Shown here: in pieces, positions 18,114-27,459 of the stretch
How positions within the stretch are numbered: the stretch's first letter is position 1
How the letters are laid out: the number at the start of each line of letters is the position of its first letter
NCBI RefSeq assembly: GCF_902830275.1
Contig: NZ_CADESW010000013.1
Coordinates: forward strand, 62,001-126,000
Length of the DNA stretch: 64,000 bases
Reading direction: 5' to 3'
Source of the DNA: Burkholderia stagnalis
Lineage (GTDB): Bacteria > Pseudomonadota > Gammaproteobacteria > Burkholderiales > Burkholderiaceae
Translations under genes and position numbers: made by a program
Notes under the pieces: generated by a model
Databases searched by the model: none
Seen by the model: only the letters and a program-made list of their open reading frames with translations
Told to the model about the DNA's origin: nothing

Positions 18114-18638
18114 ATGTCGAACCTTCTGAACCCCGCAACGGGCGGCCTGCCCGTGCGCCGCAGCGGCAGCGCGTTCGCCGATCGCCAGGCGGCGATCGCG
18201 GCCGTCGAGCTGTTGCTGCCGAGCCTGTCCGCCGCGCTGCAAGGCGACGCCATCGGCGACAGCGGCTGCCTGCACATCGTGATCATGGATCCCGGGCTCG
18301 GCCCGCACGACGCGCCGTTCGAAGACGCGATCCTGTACGAGTTCTCGCTGCCCGCGCCGAAGGAATGGGACGCCGACTATCGCGCGTACGCCCGCGCGAA
18401 AGCGCGGCTGTCGTGGGAGACGGGCCGCGACGGCCATCTCGTGCAGGCGCTGGAGCCGCACCGGCTGCGCGCGGGCGACACGAACCTGTGGGGCGGCGTT
18501 GCGCGCGACGGCATCGTGGTCGGCGTGTCCGGCGCGCTGCCCTGGTTCGACGAAGCGTTCGCCGGCTGCATCGCGCAATGCCTGCGCGCGTTCGCGAAGC
18601 ACCGGGCGGATGCAACGCCCGATGCGCTCGCGCTGTGA
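18114..18638 (+). CDS. Conserved hypothetical protein, 174 residues
   Basis: The protein is soluble and starts MSNLLNPATGGLPVRRSGSA, with a central CLHIVIMDPGLGPHDAPFE and a C-terminal WFDEAFAGCIAQCLRAFAKH. GTGGGAGAACACC provides a ribosome site. No motif I can name is present. The mixture of beta-rich and Ala-rich helical stretches suggests a small alpha/beta protein. Confidence 0.6.
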   Translation: MSNLLNPATGGLPVRRSGSAFADRQAAIAAVELLLPSLSAALQGDAIGDSGCLHIVIMDPGLGPHDAPFEDAILYEFSLPAPKEWDADYRAYARAKARLSWETGRDGHLVQALEPHRLRAGDTNLWGGVARDGIVVGVSGALPWFDEAFAGCIAQCLRAFAKHRADATPDALAL

Positions 18639-18652
18639 ACCGCGCGGGGCCG

Positions 18653-18672
18653 TTTTACACCCGCTTATAAAA
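18653..18672. promoter_or_regulatory. TTTTACA-N6-TATAAAA near-palindrome before the glycan operon
   Basis: TTTTACA (18,653-18,659) and TATAAAA (18,666-18,672) form a near-perfect inverted repeat in otherwise G+C-rich DNA, about 165 bp before the first gene of the glycan operon. The same type of inverted repeat (TTACA-N7-TGTAA) lies at 43,580-43,596. It may be an operator or a promoter core. Confidence 0.45.
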
Positions 18673-18835
18673 ACGATCGGCCGCCGCGCATGACCGGGCC
18701 GTGGCGCCTCTGCCGCGAGCGCGCCCGACGCGTGTCGACGCGTATTGCCGCACGGGCATGGATCTCGCTTGATCCCTCGCAGCGACGCTTGTCCCCACAA
18801 GCGTCAACCGTTCGGATGGGTACGCGGAGGCGCCT

Positions 18836-19585
18836 GTGAGCCAAACCCTCGATTCTTCCCGGCCGCCGCTCGTCGGCAAGACCGCCTTTGTCACGGGCGG
18901 CGCGCGCGGGCTCGGCGCGGCGATCTGCGACGAACTCGCGCGCGCGGGCGCGAACGTGGTGGTGGCCGACCTGGACGCCGATCGCGCGGCCGCCGTCGCC
19001 GCGCAGCTCGCCCGCCACGGCGGGCGTGCCGTCGGCCAGGCGCTCGACGTCGCCGACGAGGCGTCGGTGATGCAGGCCGTGCACGACGCCCGCGAAGCGT
19101 TCGGCGAACTCGACGTGATCGTCAACAACGCGGGAATCGACGTGACGTCGCCGATCGACGACATCAGCGTGGCCGCGTGGCAGCGCGTGCTGATGACGAA
19201 CCTGTTCGGCCCCTACCTCGTGTGCCATGCGGCCGTGCCGATGATGAAGGCGCGCGGCGACGGCCACATCGTCAACATCGCGTCCACCGCGTCGAAGCGC
19301 GCATGGCCCAACGCGTCCGCGTACCACGCGACGAAATGGGGGCTGCTCGGGCTGTCGCACGCGCTGCACGCGGAACTGCGGCCGGCGGGCGTGCGCGTGT
19401 CGGCGATCGTCGCGGGCGGCATGCGCACGCCGTTCCTGCTCGACCGCTTTCCGGACATCGACGAGGCGACGCTGCAGCCGCCGGAGCACGTCGCGGCGAC
19501 GGTGCGCTTCGTGCTGACGCAGCCGCCCGGCACGGTCATTCCGGAGCTGATGGTGCTGCCGATGCGGGAGACGTCATGGCCCTGA
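18836..19585 (+). CDS. SDR family oxidoreductase, first gene of the glycan operon
   Basis: This 249-residue classical short-chain dehydrogenase has cofactor loop TGGARGLG near residue 19, NNAGI near 100, catalytic S and a Y-H-A-T-K-W triad segment near 160. The Asp at the end of beta-2 (VVADLDADR) favours NAD(H). The GTG start follows GCGGAGG by 5 bp. It overlaps the phosphatase gene by 10 bp and opens a seven-gene run of coupled genes. In this context it probably oxidises or epimerises a sugar or sugar nucleotide, which is inferred from the neighbours. Confidence 0.85.
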   Translation: MSQTLDSSRPPLVGKTAFVTGGARGLGAAICDELARAGANVVVADLDADRAAAVAAQLARHGGRAVGQALDVADEASVMQAVHDAREAFGELDVIVNNAGIDVTSPIDDISVAAWQRVLMTNLFGPYLVCHAAVPMMKARGDGHIVNIASTASKRAWPNASAYHATKWGLLGLSHALHAELRPAGVRVSAIVAGGMRTPFLLDRFPDIDEATLQPPEHVAATVRFVLTQPPGTVIPELMVLPMRETSWP

Positions 19586-20187
19586 TTCGTCGCCCGGAAC
19601 GCGCGCGCGGGGCCGTGCTGCTCGACAAGGACGGCACGCTGCTCGACGACGTGCCGTACAACGTCGATCCGGCGCGCATGCGCCTCGCGCCCGGCGCGGC
19701 CCGCGCGCTGCGCCTGCTGGGCCGGCTCGGGATGCCGGTCGCCGTCGTGTCGAACCAGCCGGGCGTGGCGCTCGGCCGCTTCACCGAAAGCGCGCTCGGC
19801 GTAGTCCACCGGCGTCTCGCCGACCTGTTCGAACAGCACGGCGCGACGCTGGCGGCGTTCTTCTACTGCCCGCACCATCCCGGCGGCGTCGTGCCGGCCT
19901 ATGCATGCGACTGCGTATGCCGCAAGCCGCGCCCCGGCATGCTGCAGCGCGCGGCGGCGACGCTCGGCGTGGCGCTCGATGCGAGCTGGATGATCGGCGA
20001 CATCCTCGACGACGTCGAGGCCGGCCGCGCCGCGCATTGCAGCACGGTGCTCGTCGACCGCGGCCACGAGACCGAATGGCGGATCGACGCAAGCCGCACG
20101 CCGCATTACATCGTCGGCCGCCTCGACGACGCGGCGGCGATCGTCGCGCGCGTCACCGCGCGGTGTCATCCGGAGGTGTGCAGATGA
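19576..20187 (+). CDS. gmhB: D-glycero-D-manno-heptose-1,7-bisphosphate phosphatase-like HAD hydrolase
   Basis: The 203-residue HAD-IIIA phosphatase has nucleophile motif LLDKDGTLLDD (D-x-D), VVSNQPGVALGRF as motif II, CRKPRPGM with the motif III lysine, and MIGDILDDVEAG as motif IV. The Cys/His zinc cluster (CPHHPGG...ACDCVCRKP) is the hallmark of GmhB, which removes the 7-phosphate of heptose-1,7-bisphosphate during ADP/GDP-heptose synthesis. It overlaps genes on both sides (10 bp and 4 bp). Since LPS-core heptose synthesis normally has its own gmhB elsewhere, this copy is probably dedicated to the local glycan. Confidence 0.86.
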   Translation: MALIRRPERARGAVLLDKDGTLLDDVPYNVDPARMRLAPGAARALRLLGRLGMPVAVVSNQPGVALGRFTESALGVVHRRLADLFEQHGATLAAFFYCPHHPGGVVPAYACDCVCRKPRPGMLQRAAATLGVALDASWMIGDILDDVEAGRAAHCSTVLVDRGHETEWRIDASRTPHYIVGRLDDAAAIVARVTARCHPEVCR

Positions 20188-21395
20188 ACGGGGCATGGTT
20201 CGGCGCGCGCCGCATCCTGTGCGTGCGGCTCGACAACCTCGGCGACGTGCTGATGACGACGCCCGCGCTGCGCGCGCTGAAGGAAAGCGGCGATGGCGAC
20301 GGCGTTCACCTGACGCTGCTGACCTCGAGCGCCGCCGCGTCGCTCGCGGGCCACCTGCCGATGATCGACGACGTGTGGGCGTACGACGCGCCGTGGGTCA
20401 AGCATCCGGATGCGCCGGGCAACCCGGTGGCCGATCTCGACATGGTCGCGCGCCTGCTGACGGCCCGCTTCGATGCGGCGGCGATCTTCACCGTCTACAG
20501 CCAGAGCGCGCTGCCGGCCGCGATGATGTGCTGGCTCGCGGGGATCCGGCTGCGGCTCGCGCATTGCCGCGAGAACCCGTACCAGCTGCTGACCGACTAC
20601 GTCGCCGAGACCGAGCCGCACCGCCGCGTGCGGCATGAGGTGGCGCGCCAGATGGCGCTGGTGCGCACGGTCGGCGCGACGACCGCCGACTGGCGGATGA
20701 CGTTCGACCCCGGCTACGCGGCGCGGCGCGCCGCCCATGCGCGGCTGCGCGCGGCGCTGCCCCGGCTCGACGGCGCGGCCCGGCCGATCGACGGGCTCGG
20801 CCGCTGGCTGGTCGTCCATCCGGGCGCGAGCGCGGCGTCGCGGCGCTGGCCCGCCGAGCGCTTCGGCGACGTGGCGGCGCAGCTCGCGCCGCGCTTCGAC
20901 GGCATCGCCGTGACCGGCAGCAGCGCGGAACGCGAGCTGGTCGCGGCCGTGTGCGCGCGCGCCGGCCCGCGCGCGGTCGGCTTCGCCGGCGCGCTGTCGA
21001 TCGGCGAGCTCGGCGCGCTGATCGAGGTGGCCGACCTGCTGATCTCGAACAACAGCGGCCCCGTGCATGTGGCGGCTGCGCTCGGCACGCCGGTGGTGGA
21101 CCTGTACGCGCTGACGAACCCGCAGCACACGCCGTGGCAGGTGCCGCACCGCGTGCTGAACGTCGACGTGCCGTGCCGCAATTGCTATCGCAGCGCGTGC
21201 GACCAGCCGGGCCATCCGTGCCTGCTCGGCGTGGGCGTGGACGACGTGGTGCGCGCCGCGCACAGCCTGCTGCGCGGGGGCGCGCGGCGTGAGATCGAAC
21301 CCGCCGCGGCGCAGGCCGGCCGGTGCACGGACGACGAAGCGGCAGCGGACGGCCCGAACGTGATTCCGTTCGCGTCCGCGACCACGAGGAGGTAA
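20184..21395 (+). CDS. GT9 heptosyltransferase-like glycosyltransferase (first copy)
   Basis: The 403-residue protein has the ADP-heptose:LPS heptosyltransferase fold: VRLDNLGDVLMTTPALRALK at the N-terminus, then WLVVHPGASAASRRWPAERF and LISNNSGPVHVAAALGTPVV in the donor-binding half. A four-cysteine cluster (CRNCYRSACDQPGHPC) near residue 335 is typical of GT9 enzymes outside the core-LPS WaaC/WaaF pair. CGGAGG precedes an ATG that overlaps the upstream stop (ATGA). The likely role is heptose transfer to an unknown acceptor. A second, divergent GT9 gene sits in the same operon. Confidence 0.86.
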   Translation: MNGAWFGARRILCVRLDNLGDVLMTTPALRALKESGDGDGVHLTLLTSSAAASLAGHLPMIDDVWAYDAPWVKHPDAPGNPVADLDMVARLLTARFDAAAIFTVYSQSALPAAMMCWLAGIRLRLAHCRENPYQLLTDYVAETEPHRRVRHEVARQMALVRTVGATTADWRMTFDPGYAARRAAHARLRAALPRLDGAARPIDGLGRWLVVHPGASAASRRWPAERFGDVAAQLAPRFDGIAVTGSSAERELVAAVCARAGPRAVGFAGALSIGELGALIEVADLLISNNSGPVHVAAALGTPVVDLYALTNPQHTPWQVPHRVLNVDVPCRNCYRSACDQPGHPCLLGVGVDDVVRAAHSLLRGGARREIEPAAAQAGRCTDDEAAADGPNVIPFASATTRR

Positions 21396-21398
21396 CCG

Positions 21399-23165
21399 AT
21401 GCCCCGGCCTGGAACGCCTGAACCGCTGTACACGCTCGGCATCAACGCCGCCTTCCACGACAGCGCCGCGTGCCTGGTGCGCGACGGCGAGGTGCTCGCC
21501 GCGGCGGAGGAGGAGCGCTTCACGCACGTGAAGCACGCGAAGCGGCCGGTGCCGTTCTCGACCTGGGAGCTGCCGTTCAACGCGATCGATTGCTGTCTCG
21601 CGCAGGCCGGCATCGCGCTCGTCGACGTGCATCACGTCGCGTATTCGTACGATCCATGGATCGAGCTCGGCCACGACGCCGCCGAGCCCGCGCTCACGCT
21701 GCCGCTGTCGCCGTCCGCGCACGCGCGGCCGGCCGGCGGCGCGGCCGGGTCGCCGTGGCATCCGCTGTTCCTGTCGTCGATCGTCAACGCGCCGCGGCAG
21801 CTCGCCGGCGGCGCGCCGCACCATCTGCAGCGGCGGCTGCGCGGCGTCGCGCCCGACGGCCCGTATCGCTGGCATTTCGTCGAGCATCACCTCGCGCACG
21901 AGGCGAGCGCATTTCTCGCCGCGCCGTTCGAGCGATGCGCGGTGCTGACGATGGACGGGCGCGGCGAACGCGCGACGACCAGCTATGGCGCGTTCGACGG
22001 CCGCCGCTACCGGCGCCTCGGCCAGGTCGACCTCCCGCATTCGCTCGGCCTGCTCTACGAGCGCGTCACGCGCTATCTCGGCTTCCTGCACTCGTCCGAC
22101 GAATACAAGGTGATGGCGCTGGCGTCGTACGGCACGCCGGTGTTCGCCGATGCGATGCAAGGCCTCGTGCGCTATCGCGGCGACGGGCAGTACGAACTCG
22201 TCGACGGCGACCTCGCCGCGATGTTCGGGCCGCCGCGCGAACGCGGCGGCCCGATCACGCCGCATCACTGCGACGTCGCGCATGCGCTGCAGCGCGTGCT
22301 CGAGGACACCGTGCTGCAGGCGGCCGACTGGCTCGCGGGCGCGACCGGCGAGCGCCATCTCGCGATGGCGGGCGGCGTCGCGCTCAACTGCGTGATGAAC
22401 GCGAAGCTGCGCGACCAGGGCCGCTTCGACGACGTGTGGGTGCAGCCGGCCGCGGGCGATGCGGGCACCGCGCTCGGCGCCGCGCTATGGACCGATTTCC
22501 GGATGCGCGGCGCGCGCGGCGACTGGCGCATGGACCATGCGTATCTCGGGCCGGCGTTCGACGACGACGCGATCGAGGCGTTCCTGCAGGACGCACAGGT
22601 GCCGTACCGGCGCATGCCTGACGTTGCCGCGCAGACGGCCGCGCTGCTGGCCGAGAACCAGGTCGTCGGGTGGTTCCAGGGGCGCATGGAATTCGGCCCG
22701 CGCGCGCTCGGCGCACGTTCGATCCTCGCGTCGCCGATCGATGCGCGGATGCAGCAGCGGCTGAACCGGATCAAGGATCGCGAGGATTTCCGGCCGGTCG
22801 CGCCGGTCGTCCTCGAGGAGAAGGCGAGCCGGTGGTTCGCGGGCGGCAAGCAGGCGCGCCTGCGCGCGCCGTTCATGCTGTTCGTCTACGACATCGTGCC
22901 GGGCCGCGATACGGAGATTCCGGCCGTGTGCCACATCGACGGCACCGCGCGCGTGCAGACGGTCGACGCCGCGCAGCATCCGCTGCTGTACGCGCTGCTG
23001 ACCGAGTTCGAGGCGCTGACCGGCGTGCCGGTGCTCGTCAACACGTCGTTCAACACGCGCGGCGAGCCGATCGTCTGCACGCCCCGCGACGCGGTGGAAT
23101 GCTTCTGGACATCGCCGCTCGACGCGCTCGTGATCGGCTCGTTCCTGCTGGAGAAGCGCAGATGA
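21399..23165 (+). CDS. Carbamoyltransferase, NodU/TobZ family
   Basis: The 588-residue enzyme has an N-terminal Kae1-like ASKHA domain (LGINAAFHDSAACLVRDGEV, the metal-binding VEHHLAHEASAF, and LTMDGRGERATTSYG). A C-terminal YrdC-like half contains EFGPRALGARSILASPID, DREDFRPVAPVV and NTSFNTRGEPIVCTP. Characterised relatives use carbamoyl phosphate and ATP to carbamoylate sugar hydroxyls in Nod factor, tobramycin or GDP-sugar derivatives. All key segments look intact and the length is normal. The gene lies 3 bp after the GT9 and overlaps the GT2 gene. It therefore predicts that the glycan carries an O-carbamoyl group. Confidence 0.9.
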   Translation: MPRPGTPEPLYTLGINAAFHDSAACLVRDGEVLAAAEEERFTHVKHAKRPVPFSTWELPFNAIDCCLAQAGIALVDVHHVAYSYDPWIELGHDAAEPALTLPLSPSAHARPAGGAAGSPWHPLFLSSIVNAPRQLAGGAPHHLQRRLRGVAPDGPYRWHFVEHHLAHEASAFLAAPFERCAVLTMDGRGERATTSYGAFDGRRYRRLGQVDLPHSLGLLYERVTRYLGFLHSSDEYKVMALASYGTPVFADAMQGLVRYRGDGQYELVDGDLAAMFGPPRERGGPITPHHCDVAHALQRVLEDTVLQAADWLAGATGERHLAMAGGVALNCVMNAKLRDQGRFDDVWVQPAAGDAGTALGAALWTDFRMRGARGDWRMDHAYLGPAFDDDAIEAFLQDAQVPYRRMPDVAAQTAALLAENQVVGWFQGRMEFGPRALGARSILASPIDARMQQRLNRIKDREDFRPVAPVVLEEKASRWFAGGKQARLRAPFMLFVYDIVPGRDTEIPAVCHIDGTARVQTVDAAQHPLLYALLTEFEALTGVPVLVNTSFNTRGEPIVCTPRDAVECFWTSPLDALVIGSFLLEKRR

Positions 23166-24160
23166 ACGCGCAGCCGGCGCCGCCGCCCGTGATCTCGATC
23201 GTCGTGCCGACCTTCCGCCGGCCCGACCTGCTCGCGCGCTGCCTCGACGCACTGTGCGCGCAGGTGTTCGATCCGGCCACGTACGAAATCCTCGTGGTCG
23301 ACGACGACCCGGACGGCAGCGCCTGGCCGGTCGTCGATGCGCATCGGGCGCGCCTGAGCGGCAGGCCCGCGCTGCGCTACCTGACCGCGCCCGCCACGCA
23401 GGGCCCCGCCGCCGCGCGCAACGTCGGCTGGCGGGCCGCGCATGGCGCGGTGATCGCGTTCACCGACGACGATACGATCGCCGATCCGGACTGGCTGCGG
23501 CACGGCGCCGACGCGCTGCTCGCGGAGCCTGGCGCGGCGGCCGCCGCCGGACGCATCGACGTGCCGCTGCCGCCGCGGCCGACCGACTACGAACGCGACG
23601 TGGCGGGGCTCGCATCCGCCGATTTCGCGACCGCGAACTGCTTCGTGCGGCGCGCGGCGCTCGAGCGCGTCGGCGGCTTCGACGAACGCTTCACGCGCGC
23701 GTGGCGCGAGGATGCGGACCTGATGTTCGCGCTGCGCGAGCAGGCCGGGCCGATCGTCGATGCGCAGGCCGCGCGCATCGTCCACCCGGTGCGCCCCGCG
23801 CCATGGGGCGTGAGCATCGCGCAGCAGTCGAAGGTGTTCTTCGACGCGCTGCTGTACAAGAAGCATCGCGTCCTGTACCGGCTGCACATCCGCGCCGTGC
23901 CGCCGTGGCATTACTACGTGGCCACGCTGGCAGCGTGCGCCGCGCTCGCCTGCTTCGCCACGGGGCGCACGGCGCTGGGCACCGCATGCGCGGCTCTCTG
24001 GGCGGTGATCACGGGCACGTTCTGCGCGCTGCGGCTGCGCGGCGCGCGCCGCACGCCGTCGCATGTCGCGGAAATGATCGTCACGTCGATCGTCATTCCG
24101 CCGGTGTCGCTGTTCTGGCGCGTGCGCGGCGCGCTGCATTTCAAGGTGATCTTCTTATGA
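23162..24160 (+). CDS. GT2 family glycosyltransferase with C-terminal membrane segments
   Basis: The 332-residue GT-A enzyme has VISIVVPTFRRPDLLARCLD at the N-terminus, the metal-binding VIAFTDDDTIADPDWL, and ANCFVRRAALERVGGFDERF followed by WREDADLMFAL, the ED-x-D part of the active site. After the catalytic domain two hydrophobic helices (about 245-290) and a further one near 300 suggest membrane association. The ATG overlaps the carbamoyltransferase stop. The donor sugar cannot be read from the sequence. Confidence 0.87.
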   Translation: MNAQPAPPPVISIVVPTFRRPDLLARCLDALCAQVFDPATYEILVVDDDPDGSAWPVVDAHRARLSGRPALRYLTAPATQGPAAARNVGWRAAHGAVIAFTDDDTIADPDWLRHGADALLAEPGAAAAAGRIDVPLPPRPTDYERDVAGLASADFATANCFVRRAALERVGGFDERFTRAWREDADLMFALREQAGPIVDAQAARIVHPVRPAPWGVSIAQQSKVFFDALLYKKHRVLYRLHIRAVPPWHYYVATLAACAALACFATGRTALGTACAALWAVITGTFCALRLRGARRTPSHVAEMIVTSIVIPPVSLFWRVRGALHFKVIFL

Positions 24161-25245
24161 AACTCGAACCTTCCCCCTCGCTGCCCGACACGCCCGGCCG
24201 CCCGCGCATCGCGGTGTTCAGGGCGCTGCAGCTCGGCGACATGCTGTGCGCGGTGCCGGCGCTGCGCGCCTTGCGGCGCGGCGAACCGAACGCGCGAATC
24301 ACGCTGGTCGGCCTGCCGTGGGCGCGCGCATTCGCATCGCGATTCTCCGAATACATCGACGACTTCATTGCATTTCCCGGCGCGCCGGGCCTCGTCGAGC
24401 AACCCGAGCCCGATGCCGCGCACGCCGACGCGTTCCGCGAGACGTTCCGGTCGCGCGCGTTCGATCTCGCGATCCAGTTGCACGGCAGCGGCGAATACGC
24501 GAACGCGGTGGTCGCGTCGTTCGGCGCGGCGCGCACGGCGGGCTTCGTCCCGCCGGACGGCCGCGCCACGCCGCTCGACCACGCGATTCCGTGGCCCGAC
24601 GACAAGCCCGAGATCGAGCGCTATCTGCAGCTGATGCGCAGCCTCGGCTACGACGATTGGGGCGACTACCTCGAATTCCCGCTCGGCGGCCTCGACTATG
24701 CGACGTGGCAGGTGCTGTCCGACAAGCATGGCCTGAAGGCGGGCCGCTATGCGGTCGTGCATCCCGGCGCGCGCATGCCGTCGCGGCGCTGGCCGGTCGA
24801 GCGCTTCGCCGCGGTCGCGCGCTGGCTGGCCGACCACGGCTTGCGGATCGTGCTGACCGGCACGCACGCGGAAGCGGATCTGGCCGACGCATTCGAGAGC
24901 CGCCTCGAGCGGCCCTGCATCGACCTGTGCGGCGGCACGCCGCTCGGCACGCTCGCCGTGCTGATCGGCCGCGCGCGGCTGCTGTTGTGCAACGACACGG
25001 GCGTCTCGCACGTCGCCGCGGCGGTCGGCACGCCGAGCATCGTCGTCGCGTGCGGCAGCGATGCGGCGCGCTGGGCGCCGCTCGATCGCGAACGGCATCG
25101 CGTGCTCGCGATCTATCCGGCCTGCCGGCCATGCATGTACGACACCTGTCCGTACGAGCACGTCTGCGCGACCGCGCTCGGCGTCGACGACGTGATCGGC
25201 CGCGTGGACGAACTGCTCGGCAGGGAGGTGCGCCATGTCGGATAG
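24157..25245 (+). CDS. GT9 heptosyltransferase-like glycosyltransferase (second copy)
   Basis: This 362-residue GT9 enzyme is distinct in sequence from the copy at 20,184. It has AVFRALQLGDMLCAVPALRALR at the start, AVVHPGARMPSRRWPVERFA, LLLCNDTGVSHVAAAVGTPS, and a cysteine cluster CRPCMYDTCPYEHVC near the C-terminus. Start and stop overlap the neighbouring genes by 4 and 11 bp. Two GT9 enzymes plus a GmhB make a heptose-based product likely (inference). Confidence 0.86.
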   Translation: MKLEPSPSLPDTPGRPRIAVFRALQLGDMLCAVPALRALRRGEPNARITLVGLPWARAFASRFSEYIDDFIAFPGAPGLVEQPEPDAAHADAFRETFRSRAFDLAIQLHGSGEYANAVVASFGAARTAGFVPPDGRATPLDHAIPWPDDKPEIERYLQLMRSLGYDDWGDYLEFPLGGLDYATWQVLSDKHGLKAGRYAVVHPGARMPSRRWPVERFAAVARWLADHGLRIVLTGTHAEADLADAFESRLERPCIDLCGGTPLGTLAVLIGRARLLLCNDTGVSHVAAAVGTPSIVVACGSDAARWAPLDRERHRVLAIYPACRPCMYDTCPYEHVCATALGVDDVIGRVDELLGREVRHVG

Positions 25246-26185
25246 ACGTCTGCGCGTGCTGACCTGGCAGGTGCACGGCAACTACCTGTACTACCTGTCG
25301 CAGGCGCCGCACGATTTCCTGGTCGTGACGAAGGCGCGGCATCCGCCCGGCTACGCCGGCCGCGTCGGCCATCTGCCGTGGGGCGACAACGTGCGGGAAG
25401 TGCCGATCGAATGCGTGCGCGACACGGCGTTCGACTGCGTGCTCTACCAGCATCACGATCACTATCGGCACGACCGCGTGCACGTGCTGAGCGACGCGCA
25501 GCGCGAGCTGCCGGCGCTGTTCGTCGAACACGACCCGCCGCGCGAACACCCGACCGACGCGCTGCATCCCGTGCAGGATCCGAACATGCTGCTGGTGCAC
25601 GTGACGCCGTTCAACGCGCTGATGTGGGACAACGGCGTCACGCCGACCCGCGTGATCGAGCACGGCGTGCTGATCCCGGACGACGTCGCCTATCGCGGCA
25701 CGCTGCCGAAGGGCGTCACGGTCGTCAACCACCTCGCGCGGCGCGGCCGGCGCCTCGGCGCGGACGTGTTCGAGACCGTGCGCCGGAGCGTGCCGCTCGA
25801 TCTCGTCGGGATGGGCTCGGCCGAGCTCGGCGGCATCGGCGAGGTGCCGAACCCGGCGCTGCCGCATTTCCTGTCGCACTACCGGTTCTTCTTCAATCCG
25901 ATCCGCTACACGAGCCTCGGGCTCGCGGTGATCGAGGCGATGACGATCGGGCTGCCGATCATCGCGGTCGCGACGACCGAAATGGCGCAGCTGGTGCGCT
26001 CCGGGCACAACGGTGTCGCCGATACGCGGCCCGCCGTGCTGGTCGACGCGATGCGCGCGCTGATCCGCGAGCCGGCGCTCGCGCAGGAGTGGGGCGCCGC
26101 CGCGCGCCGCGACGCGCTCGCGCGCTTCGGCATCGAGCGGTTCGTGCGGGACTGGGATGCGGCGCTGCGCGATGCCGTGGGCTGA
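25235..26185 (+). CDS. Glycosyltransferase, GT1/GT4-like, last gene of the glycan operon
   Basis: In this 316-residue protein the C-terminal half carries the GT-B donor-site pattern: FFFNPIRYTSLGLAVIEAM, then GLPIIAVATTEMAQLV, and a late EWGAAARRDALARFGIERF. The N-terminal half is short and begins RVLTWQVHGNYLYYLSQAPH, with a VEHDPPREHP segment. It overlaps the second GT9 by 11 bp. It probably transfers the terminal sugar, but donor and acceptor are unknown. Confidence 0.83.
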   Translation: MSDRRLRVLTWQVHGNYLYYLSQAPHDFLVVTKARHPPGYAGRVGHLPWGDNVREVPIECVRDTAFDCVLYQHHDHYRHDRVHVLSDAQRELPALFVEHDPPREHPTDALHPVQDPNMLLVHVTPFNALMWDNGVTPTRVIEHGVLIPDDVAYRGTLPKGVTVVNHLARRGRRLGADVFETVRRSVPLDLVGMGSAELGGIGEVPNPALPHFLSHYRFFFNPIRYTSLGLAVIEAMTIGLPIIAVATTEMAQLVRSGHNGVADTRPAVLVDAMRALIREPALAQEWGAAARRDALARFGIERFVRDWDAALRDAVG

Positions 26186-26189
26186 CGCG

Positions 26190-27179
<990 letters not shown>

Positions 27180-27250
27180 GATGTGGTGTCAGATAGGGAG
27201 AAATTGACCGGACGTCTCGCAGCCGGACGAAAATTTTGCCGCCCGTCTCG

Positions 27251-27286
27251 CGATTTTCATGCGGAAAGGATACCGATTTTCATGCG
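27251..27286. promoter_or_regulatory. Paired CGATTTTCATGCG direct repeats between two sigma-54 activators
   Basis: A 13-bp sequence occurs perfectly twice (27,251-27,263 and 27,274-27,286), 23 bp apart start to start, close to two helical turns. It lies in the 280-bp divergent region between the activator genes. This is the arrangement expected of an upstream activator site for a dimeric Fis-type regulator. Which activator binds it is unknown. Confidence 0.55.
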
Positions 27287-27459
27287 CGCCGATTATTGAA
27301 TCTCGCAATGCGTGCCGCGCGGCCGGATAGATTTAATCGATGTGCGCCGAACGCGCGACACACGTCTTCTATACTCGATGAACGGTGTGCCGTGCACATG
27401 ATTCATCTGTTGTAACGCGCGCATGCGAAGCCGGCGGCGCGCATTCCCCGGGAGGCTCG

